A stretch of DNA of 64,000 nt from Martinezella lusitana (GTDB lineage Bacteria; Pseudomonadota; Alphaproteobacteria; Rhizobiales; Rhizobiaceae), in contig NZ_JAFEVL010000048.1 of the NCBI RefSeq assembly GCF_016901135.1, positions 124,001-188,000 of the forward strand, read 5' to 3'. A program made the translations under genes and the position numbers. Positions 51,579 to 61,054 of this stretch are shown piece after piece (position 1 is the stretch's first letter; every line of letters starts with the position of its first letter). The notes under the pieces were generated by a model. The model searched no databases. It saw only the letters and a list, made by a program, of their open reading frames with translations, and had not been told where the DNA came from.

Positions 51579-52495
51579 GTGTCTTCGAAGCGATCCTCCT
51601 GACCATTATCACGGCCTCGACACCGCTCGTCATCGCCGGCCTCGGCGAGCTGGTGGTGGAGCGCTCTGGCGTGCTCAATCTCGGCGTCGAAGGCATGATG
51701 ATCATGGGCGCGGTCGCCGCCTTCGTCGGCGCGCAGATGACGGGCTCGCCCTATGTCGGCCTCGTCACCGGCATCATCGCCGGCGCGCTGTTTTCCCTGC
51801 TGTTCGGGTTCCTGACCCTGACGCTGGTGACCAACCAGGTCGCCACCGGCCTTGCGCTGACCATCCTCGGCCTCGGCCTCTCCGGCATGATCGGCGAAGG
51901 CTATGTCAGCGTGCCCGGGGTGCAATTGCAAGAAATCGTCTTTCCGCTGCTATCGGACATTCCGCTCATCGGGCCGGTGCTGTTCAAGCAGGACCTGACC
52001 TTTTATCTCTCGATCGCTCTGGTCGTCGGCGTCAATTGGTTCCTCTTCCGCAGCCGCGCCGGCCTGAAGCTGCGTGCCGTCGGCGACAGTCACGGCTCCG
52101 CGCATGCCCTCGGCATCGATGTCATCCGCACGCGCTATCTCGCCGTCATGTTCGGCGGCGGCTGCGCGGGGCTTGCCGGCGCGCAATTGTCGCTGGTCTA
52201 TACGCCGCAATGGGTCGAGAACATGTCTGCCGGCCGCGGCTGGGTGACGCTGGCGCTCGTCGTCTTCGCGTCCTGGCGGCCGATGCGCGTCATGGCCGGC
52301 GGCTATCTCTTCGGCGCCGTGACGATCCTGCAGTTTCACGCACAGGGCTTCGGCGTCGGCATTCCCTCGCAGTTCCTGTCGATGCTGCCCTATGCATCGA
52401 CTATTGTGGTTCTCGTTATCATCTCTCAAAATCGCCGCGCGACCCTGATCAACACGCCAGCGTCGCTCGGCAAGGCCTTCGTTCCGGAGCGCTGA
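51575..52495 (+). CDS. BMP-type ABC transporter, permease 2
   Basis: A 306-residue permease, second half of the heterodimeric channel, with the SGVLNLGVEGMMIMGAVAAF motif typical of the second BMP permease. About eight hydrophobic segments. Overlaps permease 1 by ATGA. Confidence 0.95.
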   Translation: MSVFEAILLTIITASTPLVIAGLGELVVERSGVLNLGVEGMMIMGAVAAFVGAQMTGSPYVGLVTGIIAGALFSLLFGFLTLTLVTNQVATGLALTILGLGLSGMIGEGYVSVPGVQLQEIVFPLLSDIPLIGPVLFKQDLTFYLSIALVVGVNWFLFRSRAGLKLRAVGDSHGSAHALGIDVIRTRYLAVMFGGGCAGLAGAQLSLVYTPQWVENMSAGRGWVTLALVVFASWRPMRVMAGGYLFGAVTILQFHAQGFGVGIPSQFLSMLPYASTIVVLVIISQNRRATLINTPASLGKAFVPER

Positions 52496-52550
52496 GGACA
52501 AACAGCCGGACGGATTTTTGTAAAAACATGTCAAACCAACAGGGGTAACC

Positions 52551-53627
52551 ATGAAAAAACTAGCACTCGCACTCGCCACGTCAGCCGCTGCCATCGTTGG
52601 CTTCGCTGCTGCGGCCGAAGCGGCGCCGACCAAGGTCTGCTTTGTCTATGTCGGCTCGCACACGGATGGCGGTTACTCGCAGGCGCACGATCTCGGCCGT
52701 CAGCAGATCCAGAAGGAGTTCGGCAACAAGATCGATACGCCCTATCTCGAAAACGTACCGGAAGGCCCCGATGCCGAGCGTGCTATCGAGCGTCTCGCTC
52801 GTTCCGGCTGCTCTCTGATCTTCTCCACCTCGTTCGGCTTCATGGATGCGACCGTCAAGGTTGCGGCCAAGTTCCCGAAGGTGAAGTTCGAGCATGCGAC
52901 CGGCTTCAAGAGCGGCCCGAATCTCGCCACCTACAATTCGCGCTTCTATGAAGGCCGCTATATCCTGGGTCAGATCGCTGCCAAGACGTCGAAGAACCAC
53001 GGCGCCGCCTACATCGCTTCCTTCCCGATCCCGGAAGTGGTCATGGGTATCAATTCCTTCGAGCAGGGCGCCCGCTCGATCGATCCGAGCTTCAAGCTCA
53101 AGGTCATCTGGGTCAACACCTGGTTCGATCCGGGCAAGGAAGCCGATGCGGCCAAGGCCATGGTCGACCAGGGCGTCGATATCCTGACCCAGCATACCGA
53201 CACGACCGCACCGATGCAGGTGGCCGAAGAGCGCGGCATCCATGCCTTCGGTCAGGCTTCCGACATGATCGCCGCCGGCCCGAAGGCACAGCTGACCGCC
53301 GTCGTCGACACCTGGGGCAATTACTACTCCAAGCGCGTTCACGCGCTGCTCGACGGCACCTGGAAGTCCGAGCAGAACTGGGACGGCCTGAAGGACGGCA
53401 TCCTCAAGATGGCGCCCTACACCAACATGCCCGACGACGTGAAGAAGATGGCCCAGGAGACCGAAGCCAAGATCAAGTCCGGTGAACTCGCACCCTTCAC
53501 CGGCCCGATCAACAAGCAGGACGGCACGCCTTGGCTGAAGGCCGGCGAAAAGGCCGATGACGGCACCCTGCTCGGCATGAACTTCTACATCGAAGGCGTC
53601 GACGACAAGCTGCCTGCTTCGAAGTAA
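52551..53627 (+). CDS. BMP family ABC transporter substrate-binding protein
   Basis: Periplasmic binding protein of 358 residues. Signal peptide about 1-25 (ends AAEAA-PTK), no lipobox Cys. The Bmp fold follows: KVCFVYVGSHTDGGYSQAHD, the FEHATGFKSGPNL block and TQHTDTTAPMQVAEE. Family members bind purine nucleosides or related ligands. AGGGGT ribosome site. Placed last, 55 bases after the permease, and closed by a strong terminator. Confidence 0.95.
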   Translation: MKKLALALATSAAAIVGFAAAAEAAPTKVCFVYVGSHTDGGYSQAHDLGRQQIQKEFGNKIDTPYLENVPEGPDAERAIERLARSGCSLIFSTSFGFMDATVKVAAKFPKVKFEHATGFKSGPNLATYNSRFYEGRYILGQIAAKTSKNHGAAYIASFPIPEVVMGINSFEQGARSIDPSFKLKVIWVNTWFDPGKEADAAKAMVDQGVDILTQHTDTTAPMQVAEERGIHAFGQASDMIAAGPKAQLTAVVDTWGNYYSKRVHALLDGTWKSEQNWDGLKDGILKMAPYTNMPDDVKKMAQETEAKIKSGELAPFTGPINKQDGTPWLKAGEKADDGTLLGMNFYIEGVDDKLPASK

Positions 53628-53650
53628 GGCAGACGAAATAGCTTAAGTTG

Positions 53651-53678
53651 AAAAGGGGCGCCTGTGGCGCCCCTTTTT
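53651..53678 (+). terminator. rho-independent terminator after the BMP operon
   Basis: AAAAGGGGCGCC-TGT-GGCGCCCCTTTTT: perfect 12-base stem with a T run, 23 bases after the stop. Confidence 0.93.
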
Positions 53679-53750
53679 GTTGCATCGCATCATCGAATAC
53701 CGATTTACAAAAGTATTACTATATGATTTTTTGACTGCGGGCCTGAGGAG

Positions 53751-54242
53751 ATGGGCCTTTGGGAGGATATCATCGTTGAGGTCAGGCTGCGCGTCCCCAC
53801 AGGCGAGCTAACACTTGCGCACCAATTGCGCTCCGGCGACAAAGCCGAGAGTTGCGGCGTGAAGACGGCCGAGCTCATGGGTGTTCCGGTCGGCCGCACG
53901 ACGATCCGGATATACGCCCTGTCGGGCTTTCTCGCCGGTCTATCCGGAATCGTTTTTTCCATCTATACATCAGCAGGATATTCGCTTGCCACGGTCGGCG
54001 TCGAGCTCGACGCTATCGCCGCCGTGGTCATAGGCGGAACACTGCTGACGGGAGGAGCGGGGTTCGTTGGAGGAACACTCATCGGAATTCTCATACAGGG
54101 CTTGATTCAGACCTACATCACCTTCGATGGAACGCTTTCCAGCTGGTGGACGAAGATATTGATCGGCTTATTGCTGTTTGCTTTTATTCTGATGCAGAAA
54201 GGCCTTCTGCTGCTTTCCCGTTTCAATCGACGTTACGTCTGA
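53751..54242 (+). pseudogene. truncated sugar ABC transporter permease (YjfF-like C-terminal fragment)
   Basis: From about 53856 to the stop at 54242 the frame matches the C-terminal 125 or so residues of the galactofuranose-type permease YjfF: TAELMGVPVGRTTIRIYALS, GVELDAIAAVVIGGTLLTGG, LIQTYITFDGTLSSWWTKI. An intact permease has about 320-340 residues, so the N-terminal 60% is gone. The first 35 codons of the open frame look random, there is no proper ribosome site and no partner ATPase, second permease or binding protein. Presumed non-functional remnant; the upstream DNA is less GC-rich. Confidence 0.8.
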
Positions 54243-54270
54243 GGGAAGGACAGAGTGCTTGCGCAGCCGA

Positions 54271-55005
54271 ATGCTTGATACGAGAAAACCCGAGGGAAAG
54301 TCGCGGACGAGCCACGCACAGGTCGTCGACGATCTCGGCAAGGCAATTGTCTCCGGCGCCTTCCCGATCGGCAGCATCCTTCCGGGCGACAGCGAACTTC
54401 TGCAGCGATTCAAGGTATCCCGCACTGTTCTGCGCGAAAGCATGAAGACCTTGGCGGCGAAGGGCATGGTCGTGCCGCGTGCGCGTGTCGGCACGCGTGT
54501 CACCGAGAAGATCTATTGGAACATGTTCGACAACGAAGTGCTCAACTGGCATTTCGAAAGCGGGGTCAACAAGGAGTTTCTTCTCCACCTCTACGATATA
54601 CGCATGGCGTTCGAGCCTTTCGCCGCCAGCCTGGTGGCGGAACGGGCCAGTCGCGAGGACATCGATTTGCTGCGGCGGCTTGCGGCCTCCATGGCTGCCC
54701 CGCATCATACGTCCGACAGTCTTGCCGTTGCCGACCTGCATTTCCATCTGGCCATCACCGAGGCCTCGCAAAATCCTTTCATGCGCTCGCTCGGCGGGCT
54801 TATCGAGGCTGCGCTGGTCGGCATGTTCCGCATGAGTGCGCCACCCTCCAGCAACGGCTTTAGCAATATTGCCGACACGCATATGGCCATCGTCGAAGCC
54901 ATTGCAGCGCATGATGCTCTGGCGGCGCACAAGGCCATGGAATTCGTCATCATCGACGGACGTCAACATGTCCTGGAAGCTTTCTCGGCTCTTGTCGAGG
55001 CGTAG
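54271..55005 (+). CDS. GntR family transcriptional regulator (FadR subfamily, FCD domain)
   Basis: A 244-residue regulator: winged helix (QVVDDLGKAIVSGAFPIGSI, then VSRTVLRESMKTLAAKGMV) and FCD domain. The linker motif WNMFDNEVLNWHFESG is typical of regulators of sugar-acid genes such as DgoR. Start taken at ATG 54271; a TTG at 54259 with AAGGA upstream is possible. It follows the permease fragment by 28 bases and may be the surviving regulator of that lost operon. Confidence 0.88.
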   Translation: MLDTRKPEGKSRTSHAQVVDDLGKAIVSGAFPIGSILPGDSELLQRFKVSRTVLRESMKTLAAKGMVVPRARVGTRVTEKIYWNMFDNEVLNWHFESGVNKEFLLHLYDIRMAFEPFAASLVAERASREDIDLLRRLAASMAAPHHTSDSLAVADLHFHLAITEASQNPFMRSLGGLIEAALVGMFRMSAPPSSNGFSNIADTHMAIVEAIAAHDALAAHKAMEFVIIDGRQHVLEAFSALVEA

Positions 55006-55106
55006 GAGCTACTTCTAATTTCGCCGTAGTTCACCGCTCGACTAGTTGCTATGAGGGGACAGCGCCCGGTCACGGGCGGCGCCTGATGTTTATCTCGGAG
55101 CCTGAA

Positions 55107-56468
55107 ATGGAACGCACCTGCCTCGCCATCATCCTCGCTGCCGGCGACAGTACCCGCATGAAGTCATCGATCTCGAAGGTTCTGCATCCGATCGCCGGCC
55201 GGCCGATGATCGCGCATGTGATGGAGTCGATCGCCAAGACCGATATTTCGGCAGCGGCACTGGTCGTGGGGCGCAATGCCGATGAGGTGAGCGCGGCAGC
55301 GGCGATCGGCGGCGTCAAGGTGGAATCCTATCTGCAGAAAGAGCGCCTTGGCACCGGCCATGCCGTGCTTGCGGCGCGCGAGGCGATCGCTCGAGGTTAT
55401 GACGACATTCTCGTTGCCTATGGAGACGTGCCGCTGCTCACCGACGTGCCGCTGCGCGCCGCCCGCCAGGGGCTCGCCGAAGGCAACGATATCGTGGTCA
55501 TCGGCTTTCACACCGATAATCCCAATGCCTATGGTCGGCTGCTGGTCAAGGATGGCGAGCTGATTGCCATACGCGAGGCGAAGGATGCGACGGATGCCGA
55601 ACTGGCGGTCACCTGGTGCAACAGCGGCCTGATGGCGATCAACGGCCGCAAGGCGCTCGATCTGCTTGACCGCATCGACAACAACAATGCCAAGGGCGAA
55701 TATTACCTCACCGATCTCGTTGAAATCGCTCGCTCGCTCGGCGGTCGCACCGTGGCTGTCGATGCGCCGGAAGTGGAGATGACCGGTTGCAACAACCGGG
55801 CCGAACTTGCCGTCATTGAGCGTCTTTGGCAGGAGCGGCGGCGTCACGAGCTGATGCTGTCGGGTGTCACCATGATTGCGCCGGAAACCGTGTTTCTCGC
55901 TTATGACACCGTGATCGGCCAGGATGCACTGATCGAACCGAACGTCGTGTTCGGCCCCGGCAGCGTCATCGAGGGAGGCGCGGTCGTTCATGCCTTCTCG
56001 CATATCGAGGGCGCGCATGTCAGCGCCGGAGCGACGGTCGGGCCGTTCGCGCGGTTGCGCCCCGGCGCAGATCTCGCCAGCGGCTCCAAGGTCGGCAATT
56101 TCTGCGAAGTGAAGAACGGCAAGATCGGCGAGGGCGCCAAGGTCAATCATCTGACCTATATCGGCGATGCGACTGTCGGTGCCGGCAGCAATATCGGTGC
56201 GGGCACGATCACCTGCAACTACGACGGGGTCAACAAGCACGAGACGCATATCGGCGCCAACGCCTTTGTCGGCTCCAATTCGTCGCTCGTGGCACCCGTG
56301 CGCATCGGCGACGGCGCCTACGTTGCCTCCGGCAGCGTCATCACCGATGACGTCCCGGCGGACGCACTGGCCTTCGGCCGGGCGCGGCAGGAGGTGAAGC
56401 CCGAGCGCGCCAAGCTCGTGCGCGAGAGGGCACTCGCCATCAAAGCCGCCAAGAAGGCCAGCCACTAA
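55107..56468 (+). CDS. glmU: bifunctional GlmU: GlcN-1-P acetyltransferase / UDP-GlcNAc pyrophosphorylase
   Basis: Makes UDP-GlcNAc for peptidoglycan and lipid A. In 453 residues the uridylyltransferase half begins LAIILAAGDSTRMKSS (rhizobial variant of the usual GxGTRM loop), and the acetyltransferase half is a left-handed beta helix with NYDGVNKHETHIG. Start ATG 55107 is preceded by CGGAG; an earlier ATG at 55086 would add seven residues. Followed by glmS with a 117-base gap. Confidence 0.96.
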   Translation: MERTCLAIILAAGDSTRMKSSISKVLHPIAGRPMIAHVMESIAKTDISAAALVVGRNADEVSAAAAIGGVKVESYLQKERLGTGHAVLAAREAIARGYDDILVAYGDVPLLTDVPLRAARQGLAEGNDIVVIGFHTDNPNAYGRLLVKDGELIAIREAKDATDAELAVTWCNSGLMAINGRKALDLLDRIDNNNAKGEYYLTDLVEIARSLGGRTVAVDAPEVEMTGCNNRAELAVIERLWQERRRHELMLSGVTMIAPETVFLAYDTVIGQDALIEPNVVFGPGSVIEGGAVVHAFSHIEGAHVSAGATVGPFARLRPGADLASGSKVGNFCEVKNGKIGEGAKVNHLTYIGDATVGAGSNIGAGTITCNYDGVNKHETHIGANAFVGSNSSLVAPVRIGDGAYVASGSVITDDVPADALAFGRARQEVKPERAKLVRERALAIKAAKKASH

Positions 56469-56478
56469 GCCTAAAGTA

Positions 56479-56516
56479 GATGGTCGCGTAACGGTTGGAA
56501 ACCGAAAGTGACCATC
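56479..56516 (+). promoter_or_regulatory. nested hairpin between glmU and glmS
   Basis: Outer arms GATGGTC / GACCATC (extended by C-G and G-U), inner arms CGGTT / AACCG around GGA. No T tract, so not a standard terminator. It lies 70 bases before the glmS start. Could be a glmS leader element or a processing site; inferred from complementarity only. Confidence 0.45.
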
Positions 56517-56585
56517 GTGGCAATTGTGAAAACTGGTAGAATAGCTAGGACTTGCCTTCAAATTTGAGGCCAGACGGAGAGTTGT

Positions 56586-58412
56586 ATGTGCGGCATTGTT
56601 GGGATCGTCGGGACGAAGCCTGTAGCGGGCCGTTTGGTGGATGCGCTGCGGCGCCTCGAATACCGCGGCTACGATTCGGCCGGCGTCGCCACCATCCACG
56701 AAGGCATGATGGATCGCCGCCGCGCGGAAGGAAAGCTGTTCAATCTGGAAAAGCGGCTGGAGGCCGAACCTCTGCCCGGCACGACCGGTATTGCCCATAC
56801 GCGCTGGGCGACCCACGGCGTTCCGAATGAAACCAACGCCCATCCGCATTTCGTCGAGGGTGTCGCCGTCGTCCACAACGGCATCATCGAAAACTTCTCC
56901 GAATTGCGTGAGGAATTGAAGGCCGAGGGCAAGGTGTTCGCTTCGCAGACGGACACCGAAGTCATAGCTCATCTCCTGGCCAAGTATGTTCAGAGTGGCC
57001 TCGATCCGCGTACCGCTATGCTGAAGATGCTGAACCGCGTCACCGGCGCCTATGCGCTGGCCGTGATGTTCCAGAGCGATCCCGGCACGTTGCTGGCGGC
57101 GCGCTCCGGCCCGCCGCTCGCCGTGGGCTATGGCAGCGGGGAGATGTTCCTCGGCTCGGACGCTATTGCTCTCGCGCCGTTCACCAACGAGATTACCTAT
57201 CTCGTCGACGGTGATTGCGCGATCGTCACGCGCGACGGCGCGACGATCATCGATTTCAGCGGCAACGAGGTGAGCAGGCCAAGGCAGATCTCGCAGGCAA
57301 CCGCCTATGTGGTCGACAAGGGCAACCATCGCCACTTCATGGAAAAGGAAATCTACGAGCAGCCGGAGGTGATCTCGCATGCGCTCAGCCATTATGTCGA
57401 TTTCGTCAGCCATCGCGTCCGTCAGACTGCCTCGGCGATCGACTTCGGCAGCGTTTCCGGCTTGGCGATCTCCGCTTGCGGCACTGCCTATCTCGCCGGT
57501 CTGATCGGCAAATACTGGTTCGAGCGCTATGCCCGGATTCCCGTCGAGATCGATGTTGCCTCCGAATTCCGCTATCGCGAAATGCCCTTGTCGCCCTCGC
57601 AGGCAGCGCTGTTCATCTCTCAATCCGGCGAGACGGCCGATACACTGGCCTCACTGCGCTATTGCAAGGATAACGGCCTGAAGATCGGCGCCATCGTCAA
57701 TGTCAGGGAATCGACCATCGCGCGTGAATCCGATGCCGTGTTTCCGATCCTGGCCGGCCCGGAAATCGGCGTCGCCTCGACGAAGGCCTTTACCTGCCAG
57801 CTCGCCGTCCTTGCCTCTCTGGCGATCGGAGCGGGCGTTGCCCGCGGCACGGTGAGCGCCAAGGAGGAGGAGGAGATGGTGCGCCACCTGGTCGAGATGC
57901 CTCGCATCATGGCGCGCGTGCTGAACATCATCCAGCCGCAGATGGAAAGCCTCGCGCGCGAGATTTCGAAGTTCAAGGACGTGCTCTATCTCGGCCGCGG
58001 CACCAGCTTCCCGCTTGCCATGGAGGGAGCGCTGAAGCTGAAGGAGATCTCCTATATCCATGCCGAAGGCTATGCGGCCGGCGAACTGAAGCATGGGCCG
58101 ATCGCGCTGATCGATGAGAACATGCCCGTCATCGTCATCGCGCCCTATGACCGCTTCTTCGACAAGACCGTTTCCAACATGCAGGAGGTGGCGGCGCGCG
58201 GCGGCCGGATCATCTTCATTACCGACGATGCCGGTGCCGCCGCATCGACGCTGCCGACCATGGCGACCATTAGCCTGCCTGTGGTTGACGAAATCATCGC
58301 CCCGATCATCTTCTCGCTGCCGATACAGCTGCTGGCCTACCATACCGCCGTCTTCATGGGCACGGACGTCGATCAGCCGCGCAACCTCGCCAAATCGGTG
58401 ACGGTAGAGTAG
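56586..58412 (+). CDS. glmS: glutamine--fructose-6-phosphate aminotransferase GlmS
   Basis: First step to UDP-GlcNAc: fructose 6-phosphate plus glutamine gives glucosamine 6-phosphate. In 608 residues: the N-terminal Ntn glutaminase domain with nucleophile Cys2 (MCGIVGIVGT) and HTRWATHG, then two SIS domains (ISQSGETADT; GRGTSFPLAMEGALKLKEIS), and the conserved end QPRNLAKSVTVE with the acid-base Lys. GGAGAG ribosome site. Confidence 0.98.
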   Translation: MCGIVGIVGTKPVAGRLVDALRRLEYRGYDSAGVATIHEGMMDRRRAEGKLFNLEKRLEAEPLPGTTGIAHTRWATHGVPNETNAHPHFVEGVAVVHNGIIENFSELREELKAEGKVFASQTDTEVIAHLLAKYVQSGLDPRTAMLKMLNRVTGAYALAVMFQSDPGTLLAARSGPPLAVGYGSGEMFLGSDAIALAPFTNEITYLVDGDCAIVTRDGATIIDFSGNEVSRPRQISQATAYVVDKGNHRHFMEKEIYEQPEVISHALSHYVDFVSHRVRQTASAIDFGSVSGLAISACGTAYLAGLIGKYWFERYARIPVEIDVASEFRYREMPLSPSQAALFISQSGETADTLASLRYCKDNGLKIGAIVNVRESTIARESDAVFPILAGPEIGVASTKAFTCQLAVLASLAIGAGVARGTVSAKEEEEMVRHLVEMPRIMARVLNIIQPQMESLAREISKFKDVLYLGRGTSFPLAMEGALKLKEISYIHAEGYAAGELKHGPIALIDENMPVIVIAPYDRFFDKTVSNMQEVAARGGRIIFITDDAGAAASTLPTMATISLPVVDEIIAPIIFSLPIQLLAYHTAVFMGTDVDQPRNLAKSVTVE

Positions 58413-58509
58413 GGCGCCACTTCCTTTCATCCTGCGGTCACGTCGTCGTGAGTCGGCCGTCTGTTCGGTGCGCCGGCGGGACTGGCGGGTTGTGTGCCGC
58501 GCTAATTTC

Positions 58510-58524
58510 TGGCACGCTTCTTGA
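58510..58524 (+). promoter_or_regulatory. sigma54-like -24/-12 sequence upstream of the DUF502 gene
   Basis: TGGCACG-CTTC-TTGA keeps the GG at -24 and the ten-base spacing, but has GA where GC is expected at -12. It lies 65 bases before the start codon. A chance match is possible. Confidence 0.25.
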
Positions 58525-58588
58525 AGGAGAGGGTGGGGGAGAATTGCCTGATAGCGGTAGGCGGCGGAACGGAGTTTTCGAACGGCGA

Positions 58589-59290
58589 ATGACTGAAAAA
58601 CTCATCAAAATGTCCGTGACGACGCGGATCAGAAACAACTTCCTGGCCGGCCTGATCATCTGCGCTCCTATCGCCATCACGCTCTGGCTCACGTGGTCTG
58701 TTGTGCATTGGGCGGATAGCTGGGTGCGGCCCTATATTCCCGCACGCTACGACCCTGAAAGCTATCTGAATTTCGCCGTCCCCGGCACTGGCCTCGTGAT
58801 CGCGATGATCTTCATCACGGTTGTCGGTTTCCTGGCCAAGAACCTGATCGGGCAGAGCATCGTCCGCTTCGGAGAGTCGATCGTCAATCGCGTTCCGCTC
58901 GTGCGAAGCATCTACAAGAGCGTCAAGCAGATCTTCGAGACAGTGCTGAAGGAGCAGGGCACGTCGTTCAAGAAGGTGGGATTGATCGAATATCCAAGCC
59001 CGGGCCTCTGGTCCATGGTGTTCATATCGACCGACGCCAAGGGCGAGATTGCTTCGAAATTCAACGCCATGGGTCATGACATGGTGGCGGTTTTCCTGCC
59101 GCCGACACCGGTGCCGACAGCCGGATTCCTGGTTTTCGTGCCGCGCGAAAAGATCACGGTTCTCGACATGAGCCCCGAGGATGGCGCCAAGCTTCTGATT
59201 TCCGGCGGCCTGGTTTCGCCCGAATACAAGGAAGAGCTGGTCGCGATGAAGGGCCTGCGCGCGCCGGTTCCGATGAAGTCTCTGACCTAG
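58589..59290 (+). CDS. DUF502 domain-containing membrane protein
   Basis: A 233-residue protein with two N-terminal membrane spans (FLAGLIICAPIAITLWLTWS and GLVIAMIFITVVGFLAKNLI) and a soluble C-terminal half containing VPLVRSIYKSVKQIFETVL, LWSMVFIS and VFVPREKITVLDMSPEDGAK. The family is widespread and uncharacterised in bacteria; a plant relative is COV1. Start at ATG 58589 with GGAG further upstream; a longer frame from 58448 lacks support. Confidence 0.9.
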   Translation: MTEKLIKMSVTTRIRNNFLAGLIICAPIAITLWLTWSVVHWADSWVRPYIPARYDPESYLNFAVPGTGLVIAMIFITVVGFLAKNLIGQSIVRFGESIVNRVPLVRSIYKSVKQIFETVLKEQGTSFKKVGLIEYPSPGLWSMVFISTDAKGEIASKFNAMGHDMVAVFLPPTPVPTAGFLVFVPREKITVLDMSPEDGAKLLISGGLVSPEYKEELVAMKGLRAPVPMKSLT

Positions 59291-59514
59291 AAATCGCTCT
59301 TTCCGCTATCGTCGACAGCCTATTCTCGCGCCATGCGCGAATTGTCACGTCTCTATCATGTTGACGTCTTAGATCGTCCTTGGGACAGGCAATGGGTATC
59401 TCATTATCGAATGTTCGGGACGCATGTGCCGGACGCTATCTTCGATACGGCTTCTATCAAGCCGCGTGTGGATACCGTTGTCTCCATTCGGTTTTTTATC
59501 AGGAGGATATTGTC

Positions 59515-61011
59515 TTGAGAGACTTGCGTTCAAAGACTTTGCCGCTGCTGTCAGCAGCGCTTGCCGCATTCGTTTTCACAGCGCCGCTCGCAGCGCATGC
59601 CGACAGTTCCGTAGCGGTCGGAGGTACCACGCTCGTCAACAAGGGACGTGTTGCCGTGGGCCGTATTCCGGCCAACCTACGCGACAAGTTCGGCGAGACC
59701 TTCGGCTCTGGCTCGGGCATGTCCATCGATGCCAAAAGCTGGACCCGCAATGCTGACGGCACCTACAAGGGATCGCTGTGGCTGCTGCCGGACCGCGGCT
59801 ACAACGCCGTCGGCACGACGGACTATCGCCCGCGATTGAACACCATCGACGTCAATCTGAGCCCGGTCGCGCCCGGTGCGACGCCGGCAGCCGGTAAGGA
59901 ACAGTCCGGTGTCGATGCAAAGCTTGCGGACACCACGCTGCTGAAGGACGACAAGGGCGCCGACACCACCGGTCTCGACCCCGCCGACGGTATCCGCCAT
60001 CCGGAAGGGGCCATGCCGCAGCTGCCGGAAGCGCCGAATGGCAAGGTCTCGCTCGACACGGAAGCCATCGCGCGCCTGCCCGACGGCACGATGTTCATCA
60101 GCGATGAATACGGCCCCTATATCTACCGTTTCGCCGCTGACGGACGCATGATGTCCGCGACCCCTCCGCCGGATGCCTTGCTGCCGATGCGCCATGGCGC
60201 CGTCAACTTCGCCTCCAACAATCCAGGCCCTGGCGAATCCACGCCTGATCCGAAGGACCCGACCAGCGGCCGCCAGAACAACCAGGGTCTCGAAGGCATG
60301 TCCCTGACGCCTGACGGCAAGTTCCTGATCGCCGTTCTGCAGTCGGCGACGCGCCAGGATGGCGGCGATTCCAGCTCGACCCGACAGAATACGCGCGCAC
60401 TGGTCTATGATGCCGCCGATCCCGCGCATCTGAAGCTGGTACACGAATATGTCGTGCCGTTGCCGGTCTTCACGGACGCCAAGGGCAAGACGGCCGTTGC
60501 AGCCCAGAGCGAGATTGTTGCGCTCTCGCCGCAGACCTTCCTGATGCTGGCACGCGACAGCAACAACGGCTACGGCTTGAAGGGCGACAAGTCGCTCTAT
60601 CGCAGCGTTGTTGTCGTCGATATCTCCGCCGCCACTGACATTGCCGGCAGCAAGTTCGATGCCGACAAGCCCGTCGCTCCGAAGGGCGTTCTCGATGCGT
60701 CCGTGAAGTCTGCGACGGTCAGCCAGTTTATCGACATCAACGATGATGCCGATCTCTCCCGCTTCGGCCTTCACAATGGCGCTCCGAACGACCGCAATAA
60801 CCTCTCGGAAAAATGGGAAGCCATGTCGCTCCTGAGCGTCATGGATCCGAAGCTGCCCGATGACTACTTCCTGTTCGTCGCCAATGACAACGACTTTCTG
60901 ACCCAGGATGGCTTCCAGGTCGGTGCTGCCTACAAGGGCGATGGCGGAGCCGATGTCGACACCATGTTCCAGGTGTTCCAGGTGACCATTCCTGGTCTTG
61001 CCGCCAAGTAA
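59515..61011 (+). CDS. secreted esterase-like phytase family protein
   Basis: A 498-residue exported protein. Start is TTG 59515, eight bases after a perfect AGGAGG (59501-59506), which gives a classical signal peptide (LRDLRSKTLPLLSAALAAFV, cleavage after AAHA). The mature part has the esterase-like/phytase-like beta-propeller pattern: GFGSGSGM-type loop, WLLPDRGYNAVGTTDYRPR, FISDEYGPYIYRF, NNQGLEGMSLTPDGK. Substrate unknown; phosphate or phytate release is the family suggestion. Confidence 0.87.
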   Translation: MRDLRSKTLPLLSAALAAFVFTAPLAAHADSSVAVGGTTLVNKGRVAVGRIPANLRDKFGETFGSGSGMSIDAKSWTRNADGTYKGSLWLLPDRGYNAVGTTDYRPRLNTIDVNLSPVAPGATPAAGKEQSGVDAKLADTTLLKDDKGADTTGLDPADGIRHPEGAMPQLPEAPNGKVSLDTEAIARLPDGTMFISDEYGPYIYRFAADGRMMSATPPPDALLPMRHGAVNFASNNPGPGESTPDPKDPTSGRQNNQGLEGMSLTPDGKFLIAVLQSATRQDGGDSSSTRQNTRALVYDAADPAHLKLVHEYVVPLPVFTDAKGKTAVAAQSEIVALSPQTFLMLARDSNNGYGLKGDKSLYRSVVVVDISAATDIAGSKFDADKPVAPKGVLDASVKSATVSQFIDINDDADLSRFGLHNGAPNDRNNLSEKWEAMSLLSVMDPKLPDDYFLFVANDNDFLTQDGFQVGAAYKGDGGADVDTMFQVFQVTIPGLAAK

Positions 61012-61026
61012 GCCTTTTGAAAGAGT

Positions 61027-61051
61027 GATGGACGCGGCTTGCGCGTCCATC
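61027..61051. terminator. hairpin between convergent phytase-like gene and recG (weak terminator)
   Basis: GATGGACGCG-GCTTG-CGCGTCCATC, perfect 10-base stem lying between two convergent stop codons. There is no proper T run, so intrinsic termination is uncertain. Confidence 0.4.
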
Positions 61052-61054
61052 CGT

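Noticed and set aside
55164..57623. An 819-codon antisense frame across glmU and glmS
   Set aside because: Same explanation: codon-bias shadow of two highly conserved sense genes.
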